The position numbers and the translations under genes were made by a program. From JAUUZQ01 sp964538375 (GTDB lineage: Bacteria > Bacteroidota > Bacteroidia > Bacteroidales > GCA-2748055), in the NCBI GenBank assembly GCA_964538375.1, contig CAZIFQ010000005.1, positions 1-64,000 of the forward strand: a DNA stretch of 64,000 bases, written 5' to 3'. Of the stretch, positions 1 through 8,275 are shown piece by piece. Within the stretch, counting starts at the first letter, position 1; each line of letters opens with the position of its first letter. The notes beneath the pieces were generated by a model, which saw only the letters and a program-made list of their open reading frames with translations, ran no database searches and had not been told where the DNA came from.

Positions 1-51
1 ATATGATAAAAAACTTGTTTTTATCTTAGAATACGGGGGAAGGCTAGGTTG

Positions 52-263
52 GGGGTAATAGATATAAAAAGGGGGAAGGAAGGTATTTAAGAAGTTGGTG
101 AATAGGGGTAATAGATTTACAAAGGGGGAAGGAAGGTATTTAAGAAGTTAGTGAATAGGGGTAATAGATTTACAAAGGGGGAAGGAAGGGATTTAAGAAG
201 TTAGTGAATAGGGGTAATAGATTTACAAAGGGGGAAGGAAGGTAATTAAGGAGTTGGTGAATG
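52..263. repeat. 53-bp tandem repeat, about 4 copies
   Basis: The anchor GGGGTAATAG starts at 52, 105, 158 and 211, exactly 53 bp apart. Units are G/A-rich on this strand and near identical, differing at a few positions. Each unit contains GGGGGAAGGAAGG. No reading frame with a recognisable protein runs through the array. The strong purine bias is visible; any role is unknown. Confidence 0.95.
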
Positions 264-427
264 TGGGTACTCTCCACATCCAACCATGTTCTTTATCATA
301 TACCTTCTATTTGGTAATCTCCCCCTAAAAATCCAATTTTACACTGGGTTATTTATGGGCTATAAACACATAATTAAACCTACAATAAATACCTACAATA
401 AATACCAACAATAAAATAAATAATAAT
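264..427. other. gdhA leader region with a 13-bp triple repeat
   Basis: AT-rich spacer between the 53-bp array and gdhA. A 13-bp unit (CCTACAATAAATA) repeats at 379-391 and 392-404, with a diverged third copy at 405-417, ending 10 bp before the gdhA start codon. No clear promoter box or RNA fold was recognised in the rest of the spacer. Confidence 0.75.
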
Positions 428-1765
428 ATGAATGTTGATTTGATAATGAACGACCTGGTGAAAAAAAATCCGGGTGAGGTGGAATACCATCAAGCAGTTC
501 GTGAAGTACTTGAATCGATTGAGGAAGTCTATAATGAAAACCCTCATTTTGCCACTGCGCAAATCATTGAACGATTGATTGAGCCCGACAGGGTGATGAC
601 CTTTAAAGTACCCTGGGCTGATGATCAGGGAAAGATATTTGTAAACCGCGGTTTCCGTATCCAGTTTAACAATGCCATTGGACCTTATAAAGGTGGATTG
701 CGTTTTCACCCCAGTGTTAACCTGAGTATCTTGAAGTTTTTGGGATTTGAACAAATTTTTAAGAACAGCTTAACCTCGCTGCCCCTGGGTGGATCAAAAG
801 GGGGTTCTGACTTCGATCCGAAAGGAAAATCCAACTCAGAGATAATGCGTTTCTGCCAGTCCTTTATGCTGGAACTATGGAGAATGATCGGTCCGGATAC
901 TGATGTACCCGCAGGAGACATTGGTGTAGGGGGGCGTGAAATCGGTTACATGTACGGACTCTATCGCAAACTGGCCAGGGAAAATACTGGTGTGCTGACA
1001 GGCAAGGGACTAAATTGGGGCGGATCACTGGTTCGTCCGGAAGCAACTGGATTCGGTTGTGTGTATTTTGCCAAAGAGATGCTGGCTACAAAAGGTGAGA
1101 CCTTCAAAAATAAGAAGGTAGCAATCTCTGGTTTCGGTAACGTTGCCTGGGGAGCTGTTTCAAAAGTAACAGAACTGGGTGGTAAAGTTGTGACAATATC
1201 AGGTCCTGATGGTTATATCCATGATCCAGAAGGTATTTCAGGAGAGAAAATCGAATACATGCTCGAGCTGAGAGCGACCAACGATGATATCGTGGCACCA
1301 TATGCACTGGAGTTTGATAGTGGAGAATTTGTACAGGGAAAACGCCCTTGGGAAGTGCCAGTAGATATCGCAATGCCTTGCGCTACACAAAATGAGCTTA
1401 ACGTGGAAGATGCAAAACACCTTGTTGATAACGGTTGTATGTGTCTTTGTGAAGGAGCTAATATGCCTTGCACCCCCGAGGCCATAGAGTTGTTCCAAAG
1501 TAAAGGACTTCTTTATGCACCAGGTAAAGCAGCAAATGCAGGTGGTGTGGCAACATCCGGATTGGAGATGGCACAAAACTCCATGAAGATCAACTGGAGC
1601 AGAAAAGAGGTAGACGATCGCCTGCACCAGATCATGATTAATATTCATAAAAATTGTGTGGAACACGGAACCAATGAAGAGGGTTACGTGGACTACGTAA
1701 AAGGAGCAAATATTGCCGGGTTCCTGAAAGTGGCCAATTCCATGGTCGATCAGGGTCTGGTCTAA
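428..1765 (+). CDS. gdhA: NADP-type glutamate dehydrogenase
   Basis: Cytosolic enzyme that interconverts 2-oxoglutarate plus ammonia and glutamate. At 445 residues it has the normal length of the hexameric bacterial class. The substrate-binding GPYKGGLRFHP stretch (Lys at about 88) and the catalytic GGSKGGSDFDPKG stretch (Lys at about 124) are intact, followed by a Rossmann-type GFGNVAWGA nucleotide site near residue 236. The gene stands alone, preceded by tandem repeats and followed by a strong hairpin terminator shared with convergent thrC. NADP rather than NAD preference is inferred from overall family resemblance. An internal ATG at 446 is a less likely start. Confidence 0.96.
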   Translation: MNVDLIMNDLVKKNPGEVEYHQAVREVLESIEEVYNENPHFATAQIIERLIEPDRVMTFKVPWADDQGKIFVNRGFRIQFNNAIGPYKGGLRFHPSVNLSILKFLGFEQIFKNSLTSLPLGGSKGGSDFDPKGKSNSEIMRFCQSFMLELWRMIGPDTDVPAGDIGVGGREIGYMYGLYRKLARENTGVLTGKGLNWGGSLVRPEATGFGCVYFAKEMLATKGETFKNKKVAISGFGNVAWGAVSKVTELGGKVVTISGPDGYIHDPEGISGEKIEYMLELRATNDDIVAPYALEFDSGEFVQGKRPWEVPVDIAMPCATQNELNVEDAKHLVDNGCMCLCEGANMPCTPEAIELFQSKGLLYAPGKAANAGGVATSGLEMAQNSMKINWSRKEVDDRLHQIMINIHKNCVEHGTNEEGYVDYVKGANIAGFLKVANSMVDQGLV

Positions 1766-1788
1766 TTCTATCAATACTACTAAAACTG

Positions 1789-1818
1789 AAGGGATGGCGC
1801 AAGTCATCCCTTTTTTTA
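1789..1818 (+). terminator. Rho-independent terminator of gdhA
   Basis: Perfect 8-bp stem AAGGGATG (1789-1796) / CATCCCTT (1805-1812) with an 8-base loop, running into a T tract at 1811-1817. It lies between gdhA and the 3' end of convergent thrC. Confidence 0.85.
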
Positions 1819-3111
1819 TTAAACCCTTAACAAATACCCCTGGAAATCTTTATACTCTTTCGACATTTCAATACTCACCTTCTTCCGTTCTGAAAAGGCC
1901 TGTAGTCGTTCCGGAATCTCCACTTCTTTGCCGATCTCGGCATTCACCACTTCTCCAAACTTTGCGGGATGGGCTGTCTCAAAGAAGATGGCTGTGTATC
2001 CTGGATTTTCCTTTAGAAATTCTCTTGATGCCTCGTACCCGGTAGCTCCGTGTGGATCGAGAATATAGCCGGTGCTTTTATAAACTTCTTTTATCACCTT
2101 GCGAATTTGATCATCGCTATAGCTAAACCCTTTCATGTGGGTCGACAAGCGACTGTGATCAGCGTTGAATACGTCAAGAATACGTTCGAAATTACTTGGA
2201 GCGCCGACGTCCATGGCATTGGCAATGGTGCTTACCGAGGCACGTGGTATGTAATTACCTGTTCTCAGGTATTCAGGCACCACGTCATTGGCATTGGATG
2301 CGGCAAGAAAAGTGTGCACAGGCAGTCCCATCTCCCGTGCAATAAGTCCTGCTGTAAGGTTCCCATAGTTTCCGCTGGGCACCGCCATAACAACCTGCTC
2401 ACTGTCCACCTGGCTCCATCCCCTGAAATAGTAAAACGATTGGGGTAGAAATCTGGCAAGGTTAATGGAATTGGCAGAGGTGAGATAGATTTTATCTTTC
2501 AGCCGTTCATCAGCAAAGGCAGCTTTCACCAGTGCCTGGCAATCGTCGAAGGTGCCGGCTACCTCGAGTGCTGTTATATTTTCTCCCAGTGTGGAAAACT
2601 GTTTTTCCTGCAAGGGACTTACCTGTCCGGAAGGATATAATACGTGAACCTTGATTCCATCCATGCCTAGAAATCCGTTGGCGACAGCACTGCCGGTATC
2701 TCCTGAAGTTGCTACAAGAACATGCACTATATCTGACTCGCCACGTATGAAATATTGAAGTAATCTTGCCATGAACCGGGCTCCTACATCCTTGAATGCC
2801 AGTGTTGGGCCATGGAATAGTTCAAGGGAATAAATGTTTTCACGTACTTCCTTTACTGGAGTATCAAAGTATAGCGCTTCCCTGACAATTTTTTCAAGTT
2901 CTTCATGCGGAACATCATCTCCAAAGAGTTTTTGTGCAATGATTACTCCTGTTTCAGCCAGGTCAGAATTTTTAATCTTGCTCAACTCACGCCTGGTCAG
3001 CACCGGAAATTTTTCTGGCATATACAAACCATTGTCTGGGGCCATGCCTTGAATAACTGCCTCCTTCAGTGTTGCTGTAATGGATCGGGATCGAGTGGAG
3101 TAATACTTCAT
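1819..3111 (-). CDS. thrC: threonine synthase
   Basis: PLP enzyme converting O-phosphohomoserine to threonine in the cytosol. The 430-residue protein has the N-terminal domain typical of this family (MKYYSTRS...) and the cofactor lysine in GPTLAFKDVG at about residue 107, then the glycine-rich phosphate loop SGDTGSA. It directly follows thrB with an 18-bp gap, so the two form the last steps of a threonine operon. The bifunctional aspartokinase/homoserine dehydrogenase gene (thrA) often found upstream is absent here; a HAD phosphatase sits in that place. Confidence 0.96.
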   Translation of the reverse strand: MKYYSTRSRSITATLKEAVIQGMAPDNGLYMPEKFPVLTRRELSKIKNSDLAETGVIIAQKLFGDDVPHEELEKIVREALYFDTPVKEVRENIYSLELFHGPTLAFKDVGARFMARLLQYFIRGESDIVHVLVATSGDTGSAVANGFLGMDGIKVHVLYPSGQVSPLQEKQFSTLGENITALEVAGTFDDCQALVKAAFADERLKDKIYLTSANSINLARFLPQSFYYFRGWSQVDSEQVVMAVPSGNYGNLTAGLIAREMGLPVHTFLAASNANDVVPEYLRTGNYIPRASVSTIANAMDVGAPSNFERILDVFNADHSRLSTHMKGFSYSDDQIRKVIKEVYKSTGYILDPHGATGYEASREFLKENPGYTAIFFETAHPAKFGEVVNAEIGKEVEIPERLQAFSERKKVSIEMSKEYKDFQGYLLRV

Positions 3112-3129
3112 TTTCCTGTAAACTTTGAA

Positions 3130-4056
3130 TTAGCCGGTGATGCGACACCCGGCCTGGCTGACTTTTGAGATGTATGTTTCACTTGAAATGCGATGATCCG
3201 CAAAATGCTTTTTCATCACTTCCGCAACGGCTGTTGCAATTTCCTTGCTTCTGCATAATGAAAAGAGTGAGGGTCCTGATCCGGAGATGCCGGTACCCAA
3301 TGCTCCTTCTTTCAGTGTAAGTTTTTTTAGTTTTTCAAACTCGGGCAGCTTTTTTGACCTGATCGGTTCAGCGAAAACATCCGTGATAGATCTCCCTATG
3401 AGCGCATGATCGTCTGTGCATAACCCTGCCACCAGCCCTGCCAGGTTTCCTGCTTGTATAAGGGCAGTTTTCAGGGGAACACTATCCGGAAGCACCTTTC
3501 TTCCCTCACTGGTTTTAAATTCCAGGTCTGGATGAATGACGGCACAATAAAGATCGTCGGGGTAGGGGATGTGTTTGATATCCAGGGGATCATATCCGCG
3601 GATAAGTGTGCATCCTCCCAGGAGTGCCGGGGCAATATTGTCGGCATGATAAGAGCCGCTGGCAACCTCTTCACCTTCCATGGCAAAGGGAAGCAGTTGG
3701 GGGGTAGTTAAAGGACTTCCCAGGATTTCATTGATGCCAACAACTGCAGCAACACAGCTGGCAGCGGATGAGCCGATGCCACTACCAGGATTAATTTTTT
3801 TAGTAAATACCAGGTCAAATCCATCTTTATTACCCAATTCCTCGAGCAAGGAGTTTGCAGCGATAGCAGCGATATTTTGTTTCGGATCCAGGGGTAAACC
3901 GGCACCAGATTCATTGATAAGTTGCAGCCTACCTATACTGTTTCTCCTGATCACAATCTCATCCCCCGGCTGCTCCAGGGCAAATCCAAGGAGGTCGAAT
4001 CCGGGTCCTACATTTGATACGGTGGCTGGACAGAAGACAGTAACTTCATTTTTCAT
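3130..4056 (-). CDS. thrB: homoserine kinase
   Basis: GHMP-family kinase that phosphorylates homoserine to O-phosphohomoserine, the substrate of the adjacent threonine synthase. The 308-residue protein shows the N-terminal PATVSNVGPGFDLLG segment, the ATP-binding GHMP loop NPGSGIGSSAASC near residue 91 and the C-terminal GTGISGSGPSLFSL motif. It lies 13 bp downstream of a HAD-phosphatase gene and 18 bp upstream of thrC, consistent with cotranscription. Confidence 0.95.
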   Translation of the reverse strand: MKNEVTVFCPATVSNVGPGFDLLGFALEQPGDEIVIRRNSIGRLQLINESGAGLPLDPKQNIAAIAANSLLEELGNKDGFDLVFTKKINPGSGIGSSAASCVAAVVGINEILGSPLTTPQLLPFAMEGEEVASGSYHADNIAPALLGGCTLIRGYDPLDIKHIPYPDDLYCAVIHPDLEFKTSEGRKVLPDSVPLKTALIQAGNLAGLVAGLCTDDHALIGRSITDVFAEPIRSKKLPEFEKLKKLTLKEGALGTGISGSGPSLFSLCRSKEIATAVAEVMKKHFADHRISSETYISKVSQAGCRITG

Positions 4057-4069
4057 TTTGTTTTAACTT

Positions 4070-4741
4070 TTAATTCTGATTTAACTGGTGAAATACCTCT
4101 TCTGTAAGATCGTTTAGCGTGGCTAACTTCATGTCTGCAGCGCCAAACATGGGATTCGTGATATATCGTTTGTCAGGGACTACAAGAGTTTTCATCCTGG
4201 CGGCCTTTGCAGCGATCATACCATGAAAAGAATCTTCAAGTACCAGGCAATTAACTGGCTCTGTATTCAATCTCCTCGCTGTCTCCAGGAAGACTGCCGG
4301 ATGTGGCTTGCCATGACTTTCAGTTTCTGCTGAGTAAACCTCGGTGAAATAGTGATGCAGCTTAAATTTATCCAGGAAAGTATTGATCAATTTCATGGTT
4401 GAGGAAGAAGCCAATGCCAGGGGCAGTCCTTTCTTGCTGAAAAAATTGAGCGCTTCAACAGCTCCCTCCATCAGTTCAGCTCCACCTGTCTTAAAGTACT
4501 CCACCATGGCATCATTGTACTTTCTTTCCAGGGCTTTAAAATCCGGATTATCCCATGGTTGTTTCCTGTACCAAAAGCTGATCTGCTCATCACCCCTTAA
4601 GCCCAGCGTAAGGGCCTGCATCTCATCATTGAGTTTCACGCCTACCTTACCGAGGACCTCCTTCTCTACCACCTGCCAATGTGGCTCAGTGTCGATCAGC
4701 AATCCATCCATATCAAATATCACCGCTTTTATCATATTCAA
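4070..4741 (-). CDS. HAD-family sugar-phosphate phosphatase (YniC-like)
   Basis: A 223-residue HAD hydrolase with the nucleophile motif FDMDGLLIDTEPHW at about residues 9-22, a helical cap, the motif II serine in LALASSST, and motif III/IV KPHPAVF and VLEDSFHG. The DGLLIDTEP signature and length match the YniC/2-deoxyglucose-6-phosphatase branch that dephosphorylates hexose phosphates; the exact substrate cannot be read from sequence. It is the first gene of the block leading into thrB-thrC, 13 bp before thrB. A start two codons downstream (4735) is equally plausible. Confidence 0.88.
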   Translation of the reverse strand: MNMIKAVIFDMDGLLIDTEPHWQVVEKEVLGKVGVKLNDEMQALTLGLRGDEQISFWYRKQPWDNPDFKALERKYNDAMVEYFKTGGAELMEGAVEALNFFSKKGLPLALASSSTMKLINTFLDKFKLHHYFTEVYSAETESHGKPHPAVFLETARRLNTEPVNCLVLEDSFHGMIAAKAARMKTLVVPDKRYITNPMFGAADMKLATLNDLTEEVFHQLNQN

Positions 4742-4822
4742 TGTTTTAATGAGTCAATGAGTCAATAATTCTTCCGCTTGCAGCCAGCTTCTTTCAAGCT
4801 TTTATATAGCTTATAGCCGCAT

Positions 4823-5695
4823 TTAGGCACTTTGTGTTGTAACTGTGCGGTCTGCTTTCTTAATTAATCCTTGTAAAACTTTTCCGGGGCCTGATTCAGT
4901 AAATGTGTCAGCTCCGTCTGCGATCATGTTCACTACAGTCTGTGTCCAGCGAACCGGGGATACCAATTGTGCAACCAGGTTTTGTTTAATAGCAGCAGGA
5001 TCAGAGGATGGGCTGGCATTAACGTTCTGGTAAACCGGGCAGACCGGTATAGAGAATTGTGTTGAATCAATGGCTGCTTCAAGTTCTTCCTTAGCTGGCT
5101 CCATCAAAGGCGAATGAAATGCACCACCAACAGCAAGCTTAATAGCTCTTTTTGCTCCTTTTTCAGAAAGCTGTTCAAGGGCCATATCTATCCCGGCAAA
5201 AGAACCGGAGATAACAATTTGTCCCGGACTGTTATAGTTCGCGGGGACAACAATCTCGCTGATTCCTGCACACACTTCTTCTACGACCTTATCTTCAAGT
5301 CCGATAATGGCAGCCATTGTTGAGGGTTCTGCTTCGCATGCTTTTTGCATGGCCATGGCTCGTTTTGAAACCAGGTTTAGTCCATCTTCAAAAGCCAGTG
5401 ATTTATTAGCTACCAGTGCAGAGAATTCTCCCAGCGAATGCCCAGCTACCATATCCGGTTTAAAATCGGTCAGCATGCTGGCCAATATTACTGAATGTAA
5501 AAATATGGCGGGCTGCGTAACTTTGGTTTGACGCAGGTCCTCGTCAGTACCATCGAACATCAAATCAGTTATCCTGAATCCGAGTATATCGTTTGCTTTC
5601 TCAAACATCTCCCTGGCAGAAGAATCTGTTTCATACAGCTCTTTTCCCATTCCAACAAACTGTGCTCCCTGCCCGGGAAATACATACGCATGCAT
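4823..5695 (-). CDS. fabD: malonyl-CoA:ACP transacylase
   Basis: Transfers malonyl from CoA to acyl carrier protein to feed fatty-acid elongation. The 290-residue protein opens with the VFPGQGAQFVGMG loop, has the nucleophile serine in GHSLGEF (about residue 87) and the partner histidine in GGAFHSPLM near residue 197. The C-terminal TESGPGKVLQGL motif is present. The gene is monocistronic as far as can be seen: 81 bp separate it from the HAD gene downstream and its upstream neighbour folE ends 153 bp away. A TATTTTTGT box lies 22 bp before its start codon. Confidence 0.96.
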   Translation of the reverse strand: MHAYVFPGQGAQFVGMGKELYETDSSAREMFEKANDILGFRITDLMFDGTDEDLRQTKVTQPAIFLHSVILASMLTDFKPDMVAGHSLGEFSALVANKSLAFEDGLNLVSKRAMAMQKACEAEPSTMAAIIGLEDKVVEEVCAGISEIVVPANYNSPGQIVISGSFAGIDMALEQLSEKGAKRAIKLAVGGAFHSPLMEPAKEELEAAIDSTQFSIPVCPVYQNVNASPSSDPAAIKQNLVAQLVSPVRWTQTVVNMIADGADTFTESGPGKVLQGLIKKADRTVTTQSA

Positions 5696-5716
5696 AATTC
5701 AATTTTTTAAAGTTCA

Positions 5717-5725
5717 ACAAAAATA
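5717..5725 (-). promoter_or_regulatory. Bacteroidota -7 box before fabD
   Basis: On the minus strand this reads TATTTTTGT, fitting the TAnnTTTG consensus of the Bacteroidota primary sigma factor. It would give a short leader before the fabD start at 5695. No convincing -33 TTTG was found, and the region is AT-rich, so chance matching is possible. Confidence 0.35.
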
Positions 5726-5848
5726 CATAGCATTCTTAATAAAACTTACTTTTCATGTAAATTTCATGTAAAAATTCAATTAAATCAGTCAGATATATTA
5801 CGATTTGAAACCACATGCTCCGAATGTGATGTGCTTAACCAGCTTTAA

Positions 5849-6487
5849 CTAGTGCAGGGGTTTTCCAATGAGGTTAATGAACTCTTGCCTGGTTTCCACC
5901 TTGTTCAGGAATTCCCCCGTAAAAGCAGAAGTTGTTGTAACTGAATGCTGTTTTTGTACGCCACGCATAACCATGCACAGGTGTTGTGCTTCAATTACAA
6001 CGGCAACACCAAGAGGATTCAAAGTTTCCTGAATACAGTCTCTGATTTGTACTGTTAGCCGTTCCTGAACCTGAAGTCGTCTCGCAAATGCTTCTACTAC
6101 CCTGGCTATCTTGCTTAAGCCAGTAATATACCCGTTGGGAATGTAGGCAACATGTGCTTTGCCAATAAATGGAATTATGTGATGTTCACACATAGAGTAT
6201 ACCTCAATATCTTTGACCAAAACCATTTGTTGGTATTCTTCTTTGAATTTTGCGGATTCAAGTATTTTTGCTGGATCAATTCCGTATCCCTGGGTTAAAA
6301 ATTGCAATGCTTTTGCTACGCGGTCAGGTGTTTTCTGCAATCCCTCCCTGTTAATATCTTCGCCAAGCAGTTTAATTACTTCCACGTAATGTTCACTTAG
6401 CGCCTCTGTAGTTTCCTGGTCGAACTCATCGATTCTCCTGTATCCACTTAACTCATTTTCACCCAGTCCGTTGTTTATTATCTTCAT
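5849..6487 (-). CDS. folE: GTP cyclohydrolase I
   Basis: Converts GTP to 7,8-dihydroneopterin triphosphate, the first step to folate and to queuosine/tetrahydropterins. Zinc ligands are visible: MCEHHIIPF (Cys about 100, His 102-103) and a later HLCMVMRG cysteine near 171. The GLSKIARVVEAFARRLQVQERLT block typical of FolE-I is complete. The 212-residue length is normal. It lies 43 bp downstream of a QueD-like gene on the same strand, so the FolE product can pass directly to its neighbour. Confidence 0.96.
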   Translation of the reverse strand: MKIINNGLGENELSGYRRIDEFDQETTEALSEHYVEVIKLLGEDINREGLQKTPDRVAKALQFLTQGYGIDPAKILESAKFKEEYQQMVLVKDIEVYSMCEHHIIPFIGKAHVAYIPNGYITGLSKIARVVEAFARRLQVQERLTVQIRDCIQETLNPLGVAVVIEAQHLCMVMRGVQKQHSVTTTSAFTGEFLNKVETRQEFINLIGKPLH

Positions 6488-6530
6488 ACTATATACGGTT
6501 TATCCTTAAATTAAATTCTTTGCTTTATGA

Positions 6531-6941
6531 CTACCCGAAATACTCAATTAGATTGTTTTCTGTCTCTTCAATCTTTACACAATGTAGCTCAAGCCCAAGC
6601 GCCTTGATATGCGGTTTCAGCTCGTCCCATATGGCAATAGCCAGGTTTTCGGTGGAAACGATTCTATCTTTCATGAAATCAACTTCCAGGTTGATATTTT
6701 TATGATCGAGTTTAGCTACAATTTTATCTTTTAAAAGATTGCTTATATCTTTTAAATCAGCAACGTAGCCCGTTTCCGGATTAACCTCGCCTTTCACCGT
6801 TACCCACAAAACATAATTATGTCCGTGCCAGTTTGGATTCGCACATGGTCCGAACTGACGGAGGTTTTCCTCATCAGACAATGCAGGATTGAAAAGGCGG
6901 TGTGCTGCGCTAAATCGTTCTCTTCGGGTTAAATGTATCAT
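6531..6941 (-). CDS. queD: 6-carboxytetrahydropterin synthase / PTPS family
   Basis: A 136-residue single-domain protein of the 6-pyruvoyl-tetrahydropterin synthase/QueD family. Zinc histidines are seen in FSAAHRLF (His about 14) and NWHGHNY (His 39 and 41), with the catalytic cysteine in GPCANPN (about 33). A glutamate-bearing C-terminal HCVKIEETENN segment closes the fold. Pairing with folE immediately downstream suits either queuosine precursor or pterin synthesis; QueD is the commoner role in Bacteroidota, but pterin synthase activity cannot be excluded. Confidence 0.88.
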   Translation of the reverse strand: MIHLTRRERFSAAHRLFNPALSDEENLRQFGPCANPNWHGHNYVLWVTVKGEVNPETGYVADLKDISNLLKDKIVAKLDHKNINLEVDFMKDRIVSTENLAIAIWDELKPHIKALGLELHCVKIEETENNLIEYFG

Positions 6942-7030
6942 AGACGGTGCAAATTAGTGAAAATATTATTAGTGAAATAGTATGAAGTGTTTTTATTTAT
7001 TGACCTCTTGCTTTAAGTTTCAGATTCGCG

Positions 7031-7052
7031 GTCCCCGAGCGGAGTCGAGGAC
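7031..7052. repeat. REP-like palindromic element
   Basis: GTCC and GGAC ends enclose CCGAGCGGAGTCGA, forming a short imperfect hairpin. The core GAGCGGAGTCGA resembles an intergenic palindrome widespread in Bacteroidota genomes; this relation is from general knowledge, not a search. Confidence 0.6.
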
Positions 7053-7082
7053 TTGTATTGATTTCCTGACTTAAGAAAACGC

Positions 7083-7126
7083 CATTGACCCATTAACTCA
7101 TTAACTCATTAACCCATTGACTCATT
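7083..7126. repeat. octamer tandem repeat (CATTRNCT family)
   Basis: Five and a half phased copies of an 8-bp unit: CATTGACC, CATTAACT twice, CATTAACC, CATTGACT, CATT. A second short run lies at 7162-7183. The same family recurs at 10974, 15797 and 27349. Confidence 0.9.
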
Positions 7127-7131
7127 TTTCA

Positions 7132-7158
7132 ACCTCCGAAGCTTTAGCGCAGGAGGTA
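7132..7158. repeat. second REP-like hairpin, inserted between octamer runs
   Basis: ACCTCC (7132-7137) pairs with GGAGGT (7153-7158) around GAAGCTTTAGCGCA. It interrupts the octamer array, separating its 7083-7126 and 7162-7183 parts. Confidence 0.55.
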
Positions 7159-7214
7159 ACTCATTAACTCATTAGCCCATTGAATTTCCCTATCTTTACA
7201 CCAAACATTTACAC

Positions 7215-8180
7215 ATGATCGTATTAACCGGCGCGGCGGGTTTCATTGGAAGCAACGTACTCGAGGGACTGAACCAAAAGAACTATAAGGACATAGTTCT
7301 CGTGGATGATTTTACAAAGCATGAGAAGGATGTCAATTTCAAGGATAAAGTATTCAGTCAGCAGATTGACCGTGCTGATCTTTCCGGGTGGCTGGAAGAA
7401 AATCACATGCTCGTGCAGATCATCATACATATGGGTGCACGCAGTGACACTGCGGAATTCAACTGGGACACTTTTCTTCGGCTGAATCTCGATTATTCCA
7501 AGCGGCTTTGGGAGCTTTGTGTAAAATATGGATTGCCAATTATCTATGCCAGTTCGGCAGCGACCTATGGTATGGGAGAATTAGGTTATGAAGATAGTCA
7601 CGATATTGTTTCAGATCTTCAGCCGCTAAATCCATATGGGAAATCCAAAAATGATTTCGATATATGGGCTCTTAAACAGGATAAAAAACCGTTTTTTTGG
7701 GCGGGACTGAAGTTTTTTAATGTCTATGGTCCCAATGAACAACATAAAGGTAGAATGTCATCCGTGGTTTTCCAGGCATATAACCAGATAAAGAGTAAAG
7801 GCAAGATGGTTCTCTTCAGATCTCATAATCCCGATTACCCGGATGGAGGTCAGCGCAGGGACTTTATTTATGTGAAGGATATCGTTGATGTTATTCTTTT
7901 CCTCATAGAAGAAAGACCACAGCCAGGCATATACAACCTGGGAACCGGGAGCTCATCCACATTTCTTGACCTCGTGAATTTCACCTTTGCGGCAATGAGC
8001 ATGGAGCCAGACATTGAGTTTATGGACACCCCTGAAGATATCCGTGACAAATACCAGTATTTCACGGAAGCCAAAATGGAAAAACTACGATCCATCGGTT
8101 ACAATCGTCCCTTTACATCCCTTGAAGATGGAGTAAGTGATTATGTAAGGAACTACCTAACTCCCCACTCCGAACTTTAG
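7215..8180 (+). CDS. hldD: ADP-L-glycero-D-manno-heptose 6-epimerase
   Basis: Extended short-chain dehydrogenase that epimerises ADP-D-glycero- to ADP-L-glycero-heptose for LPS inner core. The 321-residue protein has the Rossmann motif TGAAGFIGSN at residues 5-14, the YGKSK catalytic Tyr-Lys pair, and HldD-typical segments (FFNVYGPNE, YPDGGQRRDFIYVKDI). gmhB, another heptose-pathway gene, is encoded about 22 kb away at 29654-30139. A 16-bp tandem duplication spans its stop codon. Confidence 0.93.
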   Translation: MIVLTGAAGFIGSNVLEGLNQKNYKDIVLVDDFTKHEKDVNFKDKVFSQQIDRADLSGWLEENHMLVQIIIHMGARSDTAEFNWDTFLRLNLDYSKRLWELCVKYGLPIIYASSAATYGMGELGYEDSHDIVSDLQPLNPYGKSKNDFDIWALKQDKKPFFWAGLKFFNVYGPNEQHKGRMSSVVFQAYNQIKSKGKMVLFRSHNPDYPDGGQRRDFIYVKDIVDVILFLIEERPQPGIYNLGTGSSSTFLDLVNFTFAAMSMEPDIEFMDTPEDIRDKYQYFTEAKMEKLRSIGYNRPFTSLEDGVSDYVRNYLTPHSEL

Positions 8181-8197
8181 TCACTCCGAACTTTAGT
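8166..8197. repeat. 16-bp direct duplication across the hldD stop codon
   Basis: CACTCCGAACTTTAGT occurs at 8166-8181 and again, perfectly, at 8182-8197. The first copy encodes the last residues and the TAG stop of hldD; the second is non-coding. Confidence 0.9.
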
Positions 8198-8275
8198 TCA
8201 CCCCCAACTTCCCTAGGATTTCTCTAACTTTTTTATTAACATTGATTTAGATTTACTAACCCTAAGACCTTTAAC

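Larger units (their letters stand above)
6942..7214. other. repeat-rich gap before hldD
   Basis: Contains two REP-like hairpins (7031-7052 and 7132-7158) and two runs of the octamer repeat CATTRNCT (7083-7126 and 7162-7183). A TATCTTTA sequence near 7190-7198 is a weak candidate -7 box for hldD. No gene or RNA was seen. Confidence 0.7.

Noticed and set aside
52..263. CRISPR array
   Set aside because: The 53-bp units are contiguous with no unique spacers and no cas gene is near.
1238..1807. 189-residue open frame antisense to gdhA
   Set aside because: It lies fully opposite the strongly conserved gdhA, has no recognised motif and uses unlikely composition; typical antisense shadow.
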